A stretch of 8,646 bases of DNA from an uncultured Flavobacteriaceae bacterium (GTDB lineage Bacteria > Bacteroidota > Bacteroidia > Flavobacteriales > Flavobacteriaceae), in the NCBI GenBank assembly GCA_938041595.1, contig CALITN010000076.1:1-8646 (forward strand), written 5' to 3'. Within the stretch, counting starts at the first letter, position 1. The number at the start of each line of letters is the position of its first letter. The notes under the pieces were generated by a model, which was not told the DNA's origin, searched no databases, and worked only from the letters and a program-made list of their open reading frames with translations. Positions 1-5,658 of this stretch are shown in pieces. The position numbers and the translations under genes are program-made.

Positions 1-135
1 AGTTTGAAAGTCATTGTACTGAAAAAGCCACGCGTGAAAGATAATAACCCAGATGACGGCAATGGCGCGCACGCCATCAATAAGCTTAAAATTATGGGTC
101 GGTCTCGAAAAGAGACGGCTGAAATATTGATCCAA
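1..135 (-). CDS. Acyltransferase family 3 (OafA/YrhL-like) membrane protein, N-terminal fragment
   Basis: Only the first 45 codons are visible; the gene continues beyond the left edge. The reverse strand reads FKLIDGVRAIAVIWVIIFHAW, and the core IDGVRAIAVxWVxxFH is the N-terminal signature of acyltransferase-3 integral membrane proteins, in which the His of the first transmembrane helix is needed for O-acyl transfer to sugars or other surface molecules. Two in-frame stops (166-171) lie just upstream. The only conventional start between them and the signature is TTG at 133-135, giving an N-terminus LDQYFSRLFSRPTHN (Leu read as fMet). That TTG sits 5 bases after a leader box that also precedes the ATG of the gene at 2787, at the same spacing, which supports the start. 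The acyl donor and acceptor cannot be told from this fragment. An N-terminal frameshift is an alternative, because ATG codons exist upstream in another frame. Confidence 0.8.
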   Translation of the reverse strand, partial: MDQYFSRLFSRPTHNFKLIDGVRAIAVIWVIIFHAWLFQYNDFQT

Positions 136-140
136 AATAT

Positions 141-154
141 ATTGGTTTATGGTT
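141..154 (-). promoter_or_regulatory. Leader box AACCATAAACCAAT before the acyltransferase TTG start
   Basis: On the minus strand these 14 bases plus the next 4 (ATAT) are identical to the leader of the secreted-protein gene at 2787. The spacing to the start codon is also the same, 5 bases. No convincing TTTGTAxATTG-like element lies directly upstream, so the shared part is the untranslated leader and not the whole promoter. A role in translation initiation is an inference; no Shine-Dalgarno sequence is present. Confidence 0.45.
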
Positions 155-325
155 GGCGAAAACCATCATTATTTATTCAATATCCATTGGGATCCCTTCA
201 GAAATTTTATCCCCAAAAAACTGTTCTTAAAAAGAGCATATTTATTCCTGAACCTAAAGTTGTTCTCCCAAATATATATCACATAGCAACGGATCCTGCC
301 TCCTAATTCTTCAGTTAGATCTTTG

Positions 326-359
326 TTTGTATATTGATCCTACTTAACCATAAATCAAT
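326..359 (+). promoter_or_regulatory. Shared promoter and leader block, copy 1
   Basis: TTTGTATATTG at 326-336 resembles the Bacteroidota -7 element (TAnnTTTG). Eight bases later comes TAACCATAAATCAAT at 345-359, then 4 bases to the ATG at 364. Very similar blocks precede the genes at 2787 and 3616. No clear -33 TTG element is seen at the expected distance, so the promoter assignment rests on the three-way similarity and on position. Confidence 0.55.
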
Positions 360-363
360 TAAA

Positions 364-1131
364 ATGAAAAAAACTTTATTTACTCTGATCACTCTGATCA
401 GTGTTACTGTCAATGCACAAGTTTATCAATCCTTTACAATGCACTTTGTGCGAGTTGAAGGAGATGTAGAATCTTTTGAAAAAGTAGAATCTATCTACAT
501 GCAGAAAGTGGCACAAGCTGCCGTTCAAAAAGGGGATATTGCTTTTTGGGCATTTCTGAAGAGATATGCCGTTGATAATATCGACGATGAAGAACGATGG
601 AATTATCTATTTGTTCAGTCAAATAAAGATGTTCCCTCTCTGTTGAGCGATAAAAACAGCTGGTGGGTTAATGCCCCAGATGTGCTAAGTAAAGAAGAAC
701 TAGAAATGGTGCAAGCATTACAAAAAAACTACACCATGGTCAAAGACAGTCGACATATTTTTGTGGATGAAGTCAGTATCGCCAGAGGTCTTGGAGGAGC
801 CATTCAGTTTAATTTTGCCCGTCCTGAAAACCTTAATGGATTCATTGCTGAAAATCAATCGCTTTGGAAAAACCACTTCTCCAAAAACATGGATAAAATG
901 GGAATGGTAAACTGGGGAGTTGGGAGAAAAATAGCCCCCCGAAACAAAAATACCGCTACTGTAGTGACTTGGGATATGTTCAATACACTAGAAGACTTAA
1001 TGAATTACCGTGTTGGAGTTCCATCAATCATAAACCCCGCGTTAAAAAAATCAAAAATGTCTTCTTACAATCCTGATGGATTTGACTACGAAGCTATTTT
1101 TATCCCCATCGTATTTGCTGTAAATCAATAG
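364..1131 (+). CDS. Secreted two-domain protein of unknown function (paralogue A)
   Basis: 255 residues. The start is ATG at 364, which begins a signal peptide (MKK, hydrophobic stretch, VNA|Q cleavage after about residue 18) and follows the leader box; an in-frame TTG at 334 would add ten residues before the signal peptide and lies inside the promoter block. The mature protein appears to be two copies of an alpha/beta unit, at about residues 24-94 and 146-215. Each has a strand such as MHFVRV or FNFARP, a helix with acidic, Phe and Lys positions, a strand containing Trp and Arg (IAFWAFLKR, MVNWGVGRK), and a last strand and helix ending near a Leu pair. The arrangement recalls a duplicated ferredoxin-like (dimeric alpha/beta barrel) fold, but this is inference. 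The 3616 product shares the signature KxAQxAxxKGxIxxWAxxxR, so the two are paralogues. No lipobox, transmembrane segment or known catalytic motif is seen. Function unknown; probably periplasmic or exported. Confidence 0.9.
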   Translation: MKKTLFTLITLISVTVNAQVYQSFTMHFVRVEGDVESFEKVESIYMQKVAQAAVQKGDIAFWAFLKRYAVDNIDDEERWNYLFVQSNKDVPSLLSDKNSWWVNAPDVLSKEELEMVQALQKNYTMVKDSRHIFVDEVSIARGLGGAIQFNFARPENLNGFIAENQSLWKNHFSKNMDKMGMVNWGVGRKIAPRNKNTATVVTWDMFNTLEDLMNYRVGVPSIINPALKKSKMSSYNPDGFDYEAIFIPIVFAVNQ

Positions 1132-1148
1132 ATTCTTTAGAATAAATT

Positions 1149-1184
1149 AAAAAGGGGGGTGTCAATTAATTGATACCCCCTTTT
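1149..1184 (+). terminator. Rho-independent terminator after paralogue A
   Basis: A run of A, then GGGGG, then TGTCAATTAATTGATA, then CCCCC and TTTT form a near-perfect hairpin with a short TTAA loop and one G-T wobble. It begins 17 bases after the stop codon and separates this gene from the RimB-RimK gene, which suggests that the two are transcribed independently. Confidence 0.85.
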
Positions 1185-1249
1185 ATATATTTTGAACTAA
1201 CCATTCCAAAAGCAATGAATCTAATTCAAAGACATTTCATATGATTTAG

Positions 1250-1257
1250 TAAATTCG
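1250..1257 (+). promoter_or_regulatory. Candidate -7 element of the RimB-RimK gene
   Basis: TAAATTCG matches TAnnTTTG at all but one defined base and lies 38 bases before the ATG at 1296. No clear -33 element is visible. The leader of this gene (ATAACCTACAATTCATTCC) differs from the shared box of its secreted-protein neighbours. Confidence 0.3.
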
Positions 1258-1295
1258 TAATTAAACAGCCATAATTATAACCTACAATTCATTCC

Positions 1296-2672
1296 ATGGA
1301 TCAACAAACTGTCATCGGAAGCCAAGAATGGTGTTCTTTTTCCGAACTGAATATCCCTGCTATCAAAGCTCGAATTGATTCGGGCGCCAAGACCTCATCC
1401 ATTCAAGCTACCAACATCAAGCGCATTATTCGCCAGGGGTCAGCATGGGTCACTTTTGAAGTAAACCCTATTCAGGAAAACAGAAGTGTTTCCATAATAT
1501 GTTCGGCCAAAATTGTAGATACGCGAACGATCAAAAGTTCAAATGGAAATACCCAGAAGCGCTATGTTATCAAAACACCGGTCCAGATTGGGACGCATCT
1601 ATTTGAAATAGAGCTTACCCTAGCCAGTCGTGACGCCATGGAATATCGAATGCTCCTGGGAAGAGAGGCCATGTTAAATCGTTTTTTGGTTGACCCTTCC
1701 AAACATTTTGTTTGTGGAGATCACGATGACCGTTCTCTGGCAAAACTCTATAAGCATCTTTTCAAAAAAAAATCCGGTTTAAAACTAGGACTCCTTGCTA
1801 CAAATAAAGAATTGTATAGCAATAAAAGGCTGATTGAAGCGGCACACGCTAGAGGCCACGAAATCACCTTCTTCAACATCCAACATTGTTATATGAGATT
1901 GGATGCTAAGACACCTGAAGTTCGATACCGAGGGGGTAATATCTTAGAGGATTTAGATGCTGTAATTCCTAGAATTCGCCCTAGTATGACCTTCTATGGT
2001 TGCGCATTACTTCGTCAATTTGATTCTATAGGAACCTACTGTTTGAATTCAAGTGCATCCATATCCCAGTCACGAGATAAGCTTTTCTCCTCTCAATTAT
2101 TTTCCCGAAATGGCATTCAAATCCCTGTAACTGGCTTTGCCAAATCACCTCTTGAAACAAAAGATTTGATTGATATGGTCGGAGGGTCACCTCTGATTAT
2201 AAAATTATTAGAAAGTACCCAAGGAAAAGGGGTGGTCTCTGCAGAAACGAACAAAGCTGCCGAAAGTGTCATCAATGCTTTCAAAAGTTTGCAAGCCAAT
2301 ATCCTCGTTCAAGAATTCATCAAAGAAGCCGATGGAAAAGATATCCGATGTTTTGTTGTGGATGGAAAAGTAATTGCTTCCATAATGCGCAGTGCTCCCA
2401 AAGGAGAGTTTCGTTCAAATATTCACCAGGGAGGAACCGCTTCAAAAGTAAAAATATCCCCCGAAGAAAGACGCCTTGCCGTCAAGGCTTCCAAAATTTT
2501 AAATCTAGATGTTGCTGGGGTCGATATTATTCGTTCCAACAAAGGCCCGCTTCTGCTGGAAGTAAATTCATCCCCTGGGCTCGAAGGCATTGAAAATGCG
2601 ACCGGTAAAGATATTGCCAATACAATCATTGAAGCCATCGAAAAGAAACTGAAATACCAACCCGAGAACTGA
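1296..2672 (+). CDS. rimK: RimB-RimK fusion: retropepsin-like protease domain plus ribosomal protein S6 glutamate ligase
   Basis: 458 residues, ATG start. Residues about 5-140 are a RimB-like, aspartic-retropepsin-type domain (COG4067, once called an ATP-dependent zinc protease): DSGAKTSS at 28-35 carries the putative catalytic Asp, followed by SRD at 111-113 and MLLGRE at 119-124. Residues about 160-458 match full-length E. coli RimK (300 residues) almost throughout. Visible RimK features are LYSNKRLIEAA, the VIPRIRPSMTFYG segment, SRDKLFS, the ATP-binding IIKLLESTQGKGVV, LVQEFIKEADGKDIRC, FRSNIHQGG and the metal-binding VAGVDII and LLEVNSSPGLEGIE. RimK adds glutamates to the C-terminus of ribosomal protein S6; RimB homologues are reported to remove such tails in Pseudomonas-type rim systems. 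The fusion would put the adding and removing activities in one cytosolic protein. The ligase call is firm; the substrate in this organism is inferred. The gene appears monocistronic, between two unrelated secreted-protein genes. Confidence 0.95.
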   Translation: MDQQTVIGSQEWCSFSELNIPAIKARIDSGAKTSSIQATNIKRIIRQGSAWVTFEVNPIQENRSVSIICSAKIVDTRTIKSSNGNTQKRYVIKTPVQIGTHLFEIELTLASRDAMEYRMLLGREAMLNRFLVDPSKHFVCGDHDDRSLAKLYKHLFKKKSGLKLGLLATNKELYSNKRLIEAAHARGHEITFFNIQHCYMRLDAKTPEVRYRGGNILEDLDAVIPRIRPSMTFYGCALLRQFDSIGTYCLNSSASISQSRDKLFSSQLFSRNGIQIPVTGFAKSPLETKDLIDMVGGSPLIIKLLESTQGKGVVSAETNKAAESVINAFKSLQANILVQEFIKEADGKDIRCFVVDGKVIASIMRSAPKGEFRSNIHQGGTASKVKISPEERRLAVKASKILNLDVAGVDIIRSNKGPLLLEVNSSPGLEGIENATGKDIANTIIEAIEKKLKYQPEN

Positions 2673-2748
2673 TGGCTCGAGTTCGCTGCTAAGACCACAT
2701 TTTTTTATTGCTTCGCTACAATTGGATCACGCCAAGATTGGAGATCAT

Positions 2749-2781
2749 TTTGTATTTTTATAGCATTAACCATAAACCAAT
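2749..2781 (+). promoter_or_regulatory. Shared promoter and leader block, copy 2
   Basis: TTTGTATTTTT at 2749-2759, seven bases, then TAACCATAAACCAAT at 2767-2781, five bases, then the ATG at 2787. It differs from copies 1 and 3 mainly in the last part of the first element. It is the copy closest to the leader of the acyltransferase at the left edge. Confidence 0.55.
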
Positions 2782-2786
2782 ATATA

Positions 2787-3479
2787 ATGAGAAAATTCTT
2801 ATTTCTAAGTTTTTTGTTTAGCTTGTCTTTGACCTTCGCACAAGGACAAAATTCATTTTCAGTATTTCATTTCAAAGCAAAAAAGGGGGGCGAAGATGCC
2901 CTAATTGCTTTATTTGACAAACAATGGGGCGATGCCAAATTCAAATCTGGAGGTGTTAGCATTGAGCGCGTTGAAATTGGAGACAATCCGTGGACGCATC
3001 GAGTTCTTGTTTTCGGAGAAGTCGGAAACAGAGGAAGAGTAGAGGGTGACACAGAAAAAAATGAGTGGCCACTATTTGTTCAAAAAATTAATCATCATAT
3101 TGAAGAATGGGGCCCTTCTGCTGCTGGAAGAATAATGAGCTACAGCGGTGAGTCGCCAGGGGAAAACCCCTATTTTCAGTTGTATGAATTCGAGGCAGAA
3201 AACCCTGCTGCCTTTAAAGCAGCTTTTGATAAAGTAGCCCAAAAGCTTTCCAAAATTCAAAATGGAAGAACCCTTGCCTTTGGAAACTACGATATCGGCG
3301 GCGGCGGTGCTACTCATTGGGTAGCCATTGGACACAAAAACTTTGGAGATCTGCTTGAACAGAAAGTCAAGTATGAAACCGTGCCTAAAGTACTCCAAGA
3401 GTTTTTGACAAATCGAGGAAATGTTGTTCCTGTAAGAAACTTTACCATTTCGATTGTAAACTCTTACGGCAACCTGTAA
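2787..3479 (+). CDS. Secreted two-domain protein of unknown function (divergent paralogue C)
   Basis: 230 residues, ATG start directly after the leader box. A signal peptide is clear (MRK, hydrophobic stretch rich in Leu, Phe and Ser, TFA|Q cleavage near residue 18). The mature part again reads as two alpha/beta units, about residues 24-80 and 129-190. Unit one begins FSVFHFKA and ends HRVLVFGEV; unit two begins YFQLYEFEA and ends THWVAIGHKNFGDLL. Strand-helix-strand order is like that of the flanking paralogues, but sequence identity is low and the KGxIxxWA signature is missing, so common ancestry is inferred from architecture, position and shared promoter. Odd points are a GGGG run at 171-174 and a conserved-looking EEWGPSAAGR segment (106-115) in the linker. 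The fold recalls dimeric alpha/beta-barrel proteins such as small monooxygenases, but no catalytic set can be identified. Function unknown. Confidence 0.9.
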   Translation: MRKFLFLSFLFSLSLTFAQGQNSFSVFHFKAKKGGEDALIALFDKQWGDAKFKSGGVSIERVEIGDNPWTHRVLVFGEVGNRGRVEGDTEKNEWPLFVQKINHHIEEWGPSAAGRIMSYSGESPGENPYFQLYEFEAENPAAFKAAFDKVAQKLSKIQNGRTLAFGNYDIGGGGATHWVAIGHKNFGDLLEQKVKYETVPKVLQEFLTNRGNVVPVRNFTISIVNSYGNL

Positions 3480-3502
3480 AGTCCTTTTTAGTCGATGTAT
3501 AA

Positions 3503-3526
3503 ACCCTCCCTAAGGAGGGTTTTTTT
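3503..3526 (+). terminator. Rho-independent terminator after paralogue C
   Basis: ACCCTCC, loop CTAA, GGAGGGT, then a T run. It begins 23 bases after the stop codon. The stem sequence ACCCTCC/GGAGGGT is the same as in the terminator after the 3616 gene. Confidence 0.9.
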
Positions 3527-3576
3527 GTTCCCGAATTTAGAAATGATTTAAGACTGAAAAAGCATTACAGCAGGAT

Positions 3577-3609
3577 TTTGTAAATTGTCAGTTATAACCA
3601 TAAATCAAT
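3577..3609 (+). promoter_or_regulatory. Shared promoter and leader block, copy 3
   Basis: TTTGTAAATTG at 3577-3587, seven bases, TAACCATAAATCAAT at 3595-3609, six bases, then the ATG at 3616. Its 15-base box is identical to copy 1, matching the closer relationship between the proteins encoded at 364 and 3616. Confidence 0.55.
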
Positions 3610-3615
3610 TCAACA

Positions 3616-4401
3616 ATGAAAAAATCACTTTTCATCCTTGCTCTTTTATTTGCAATTTCTACCCAAGCACAATACTTTATGTATGGCTTTAACAATGTTC
3701 CCAATGATGAAATCGAACATTATCTGCAAAACGAAAAAGAGCTTTTTAGCAAAGCGGCTCAAAAGGCCTTTGAAAAAGGAGTCATCAACGGCTGGGCCAT
3801 TATGAGAAGACACCAAGGAGCCCAATCGGAGCCGAACTTCTATTGGTACATTGGCGTTGATAATCTAGAAAAACTAGACGCTCTTGAAAAAGACTTCGGG
3901 CAAATTATCGAAAATACTGTAAATGCGTCAGGGGTGCCCTCTCTGGTTCGAAGAGCACTAAAAAATCATAATGGATATACGCGCTTTGTAGCTACCTATC
4001 ACCGGCCAGAAGTGGTCGTCAAGAAAAACTCCGAAGGGTTTATCTATTTCAAGCACAATCTAGCAATGAGCCCTGATCCTAATCAATGGCTTCAAACGCA
4101 AATGGATCAGTGGGGACCTTTCATCAAAAAGAACATGAACAACGGAAAAATAAAACAAGAAATCTGGGCACCCGCCATTCGATTAAGTCCCGTTGGAAAC
4201 GGATACAACTGGAATGTAATCAGTGTTGACGGTTATCGTACCTTGAAAGAACTCTATGCCAACGGTGGAAGTAGCTACCCTGATATGAGTAGTGTTGATT
4301 TTGAAGCCCTAAAAACAACAATGCCTAACGGATGGCACAAACAAGTCATCTGGGAGCGTGTTTTATGGCTAGATAATGACGGAAAACTAATGCAGCGATA
4401 A
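3616..4401 (+). CDS. Secreted two-domain protein of unknown function (paralogue D)
   Basis: 261 residues, ATG start after the leader box. The signal peptide is MKKSLFILALLFAISTQA|Q, cleaved near residue 18. Unit one (about 20-90) contains FMYGFNNVP, then KAAQKAFEKGVINGWAIMRR, which matches paralogue A at KxAQxAxxKGxIxxWAxxxR. Unit two (about 142-213) contains FIYFKHNLA, WGPFIKKNM and a final strand and helix VISVDGYRTLKEL. Both A and D have a C-terminal extension with a P(D/N)G(F/W) turn followed by a hydrophobic strand. The protein is rich in Trp and Tyr, with many of these in the predicted strands, which could mean an apolar ligand site, but that is a guess. No lipobox, membrane anchor or T9SS C-terminal domain is recognisable. 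Length and architecture match A, so duplication of one ancestor is likely. Function unknown. Confidence 0.9.
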   Translation: MKKSLFILALLFAISTQAQYFMYGFNNVPNDEIEHYLQNEKELFSKAAQKAFEKGVINGWAIMRRHQGAQSEPNFYWYIGVDNLEKLDALEKDFGQIIENTVNASGVPSLVRRALKNHNGYTRFVATYHRPEVVVKKNSEGFIYFKHNLAMSPDPNQWLQTQMDQWGPFIKKNMNNGKIKQEIWAPAIRLSPVGNGYNWNVISVDGYRTLKELYANGGSSYPDMSSVDFEALKTTMPNGWHKQVIWERVLWLDNDGKLMQR

Positions 4402-4416
4402 AAATACTATGCCTAT

Positions 4417-4446
4417 AAAAAACCCTCCAATTGGAGGGTTTTTTTT
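4417..4446. terminator. Bidirectional terminator between paralogue D and the microprotein gene
   Basis: Six A, CCCTCC, AATT, GGAGGG and a T run form a perfect inverted palindrome over 4417-4444. It therefore offers the same hairpin and U tract to transcripts from both sides. It lies between two convergent genes, ending at 4401 (plus) and 4487 (minus), as expected for a shared terminator. Confidence 0.9.
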
Positions 4447-4486
4447 ATGATTTTAATTGACCCCTCGAAAGCTTCGAATGATTTCG

Positions 4487-4612
4487 TTATTTTGTTTTAA
4501 GCTCTTTGAGGATTTCCGCCAGCAATTTATTTTGTTCCTTCATCGCATCGAGCATTTCTCTTTGGGTACGCTTGTCTTCAATAGTCCGAGTGTTGTTGTA
4601 AAATTTATTCAT
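4487..4612 (-). CDS. Leucine-zipper-like microprotein, 41 residues
   Basis: The minus strand reads MNKFYNNTRTIEDKRTQREM followed by LDAMKEQNKLLAEILKELKTK and TAA. The second half has a coiled-coil heptad pattern with L21, N28 and L35 at a positions and M24, L31 and L38 at d positions, including a central Asn at an a position as in parallel dimeric zippers. The first half is polar and carries R9, K14, R15 and R18. No signal peptide or membrane segment is present, so it is probably cytosolic. It is convergent with the gene ending at 4401, shares a palindromic terminator with it, and is divergent from hchA. I do not recognise the family. It could be a small oligomeric regulator or an adaptor; neither is shown. 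The clean open frame, ATG start, heptad pattern and terminator placement make chance unlikely. Confidence 0.65.
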   Translation of the reverse strand: MNKFYNNTRTIEDKRTQREMLDAMKEQNKLLAEILKELKTK

Positions 4613-4662
4613 AATTGATGTTTTTAAGAGTATAGTTCAAGTAAACTTAACTAATAATTTTA

Positions 4663-4687
4663 ACTAACTACTGCGCTACTAGTTAGT
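4663..4687. repeat. 8+8 base inverted repeat in the divergent promoter region
   Basis: ACTAACTA at 4663-4670 and TAGTTAGT at 4680-4687 are perfect reverse complements separated by 9 bases. The repeat lies 51 bases upstream of the microprotein ATG and 113 bases upstream of hchA. It is not followed by a T run, so it is unlikely to be a terminator. The size fits a dimeric repressor or activator site, but the binding protein is unknown. Confidence 0.4.
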
Positions 4688-4773
4688 ATTTGGGTATCCT
4701 CTCTGAAGATTTTCTCTTTAGGTTCCCCCGAAAAGAACACTTTTTTTACCGTCTATTAATTATCAAATAATCA

Positions 4774-4781
4774 TATTTTTA
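4774..4781 (+). promoter_or_regulatory. Candidate -7 element of hchA
   Basis: TATTTTTA differs from TAnnTTTG at one defined base and lies 19 bases before the ATG. The following leader AAAAACCAAACT is typical of flavobacterial starts without a Shine-Dalgarno sequence. No -33 element is evident in this AT-rich stretch, so the call is weak. Confidence 0.25.
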
Positions 4782-4800
4782 AGCACTCAAAAACCAAACT

Positions 4801-5658
4801 ATGCTTAAACAAATTTTTGGAATAGCACCAAAAATAGAACCGGATGGTTCTTATAGTCCTTCAAAACTGGCTTTAAAGTTAGCCACGGCCGAGAAAACGG
4901 ATTTTGAAAATACTAGTTATTCAAAATATAAAGGGGAAAAATCAAAGATTTTGGTGATTTTCACTGAGCAAAAAAACATGGAAATGCAAAATGGAAAAGC
5001 ATTTTCTACGGGCAACCATCCCGTAGAAACTCTAGTTCCTATGTTGCATCTTCAAAATGCAGGCTTTGATTTTGAAATCGCCACACCCACTGGTAAACCA
5101 GTTGTTTTGGAAATGTGGGCCTTTCCAAAGAAAGACGAGCATGTGACACGGATTTATAAAGAACTAAAAGACCGTTTTGAAAAACCAGTGGCTTTGGGTG
5201 ATTTTTACAAGACCACTGCAAAAGAGGTGTCCTCCTACGCCGCAGTATTTATCCCTGGTGGTCATGGAGCTCTTTTGGGGATTCCCGAAGATGAAAATGT
5301 TGGTAAAACTTTACGTTGGGCCCACGAAAATGATTTGTTTACCATCAGTATCTGCCATGGTCCTGGAGCTCTATTTTCAACTACTCTCAAAAACCAAAAA
5401 TTCCTCTACGAAGGCTATAAAATGGCTGTGTTTCCAGATTCTGTCGACAACCAAACACCAATGATTGGATACTTACCAGGAAAAATGAAACAGAAGCTGA
5501 GTGAAAGGCTCAAAGAACATGGAGCTATTGTGGTCAACAAAAAATCTGACAATACCGTGTGTGCAGACAGAAAGCTGCTGACAGGGGCTAGCCCCCTTGC
5601 ATCCAATGCACTGGGAAAACTCGCCGCAACCACACTATTAGCGTCCTTGAAATCATAG
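4801..5658 (+). CDS. hchA: Hsp31 / glyoxalase III-type protein of the DJ-1/PfpI superfamily
   Basis: 285 residues, close to the 283 of E. coli HchA. Conserved blocks follow in the family order: NGKAFSTGNHPVETLVP (64-80, with H73 and E76 where the family has metal-binding His and Glu), MWAFPKKDEHV, FIPGGHGALLGIPE (150-163), and the nucleophile elbow SICHGPGAL with C185 and H186 at the same numbers as the E. coli catalytic Cys and His. The end, DRKLLTGASPLASNALGKLAA, is also typical. Hsp31 proteins act as holding chaperones and convert methylglyoxal to lactate without glutathione; a protein deglycase role has been claimed and disputed. It should be cytosolic and linked to carbonyl or heat stress. 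It is divergent from the microprotein gene, and its last 6 bases overlap the end of the opposing barrel gene. Confidence 0.95.
   Translation: MLKQIFGIAPKIEPDGSYSPSKLALKLATAEKTDFENTSYSKYKGEKSKILVIFTEQKNMEMQNGKAFSTGNHPVETLVPMLHLQNAGFDFEIATPTGKPVVLEMWAFPKKDEHVTRIYKELKDRFEKPVALGDFYKTTAKEVSSYAAVFIPGGHGALLGIPEDENVGKTLRWAHENDLFTISICHGPGALFSTTLKNQKFLYEGYKMAVFPDSVDNQTPMIGYLPGKMKQKLSERLKEHGAIVVNKKSDNTVCADRKLLTGASPLASNALGKLAATTLLASLKS

Noticed and set aside
171..174. Gly-rich run in the 2787 product (residues 171-174) as a nucleotide-binding loop
   Set aside because: No GxxxxGK[ST] or dinucleotide-fold pattern surrounds it, and the protein is secreted. It is most likely a flexible turn between strands. 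The coordinates given are residue numbers; the bases are about 3297-3308.
269..276. Minus-strand TATATTTG, a perfect match to TAnnTTTG
   Set aside because: It lies about 130 bases upstream of the acyltransferase start in an AT-rich stretch, and the only nearby TTG (287-289) has the wrong spacing. A chance match is likely.
4..306. A 100-codon plus-strand open frame starting with TTG
   Set aside because: Its composition is unlike a real protein, and the first 135 bases are the antisense of a clear acyltransferase-3 N-terminus. The frame also crosses the acyltransferase leader.
334..363. N-terminal extension of ten residues for the first secreted protein
   Set aside because: It would begin at a TTG inside the conserved promoter block and place ten extra residues before a normal signal peptide. 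The ATG at 364 matches the other two genes in distance to the leader box.
2348..2698. Open frames on both strands inside the RimK region
   Set aside because: They are shadows of the strongly conserved RimK frame and show no family motif or plausible start region.
4465..4477. TCGAA/TTCGA inverted repeat just downstream of the microprotein gene
   Set aside because: It has a 5-base stem and a 3-base loop and no directly adjacent T run; the strong palindrome at 4417-4446 explains termination better.
4722..4747. GTTC/GAAC hairpin followed by seven T, upstream of hchA
   Set aside because: The stem is only 4 base pairs with a 9-base loop, too weak to call an attenuator or terminator.
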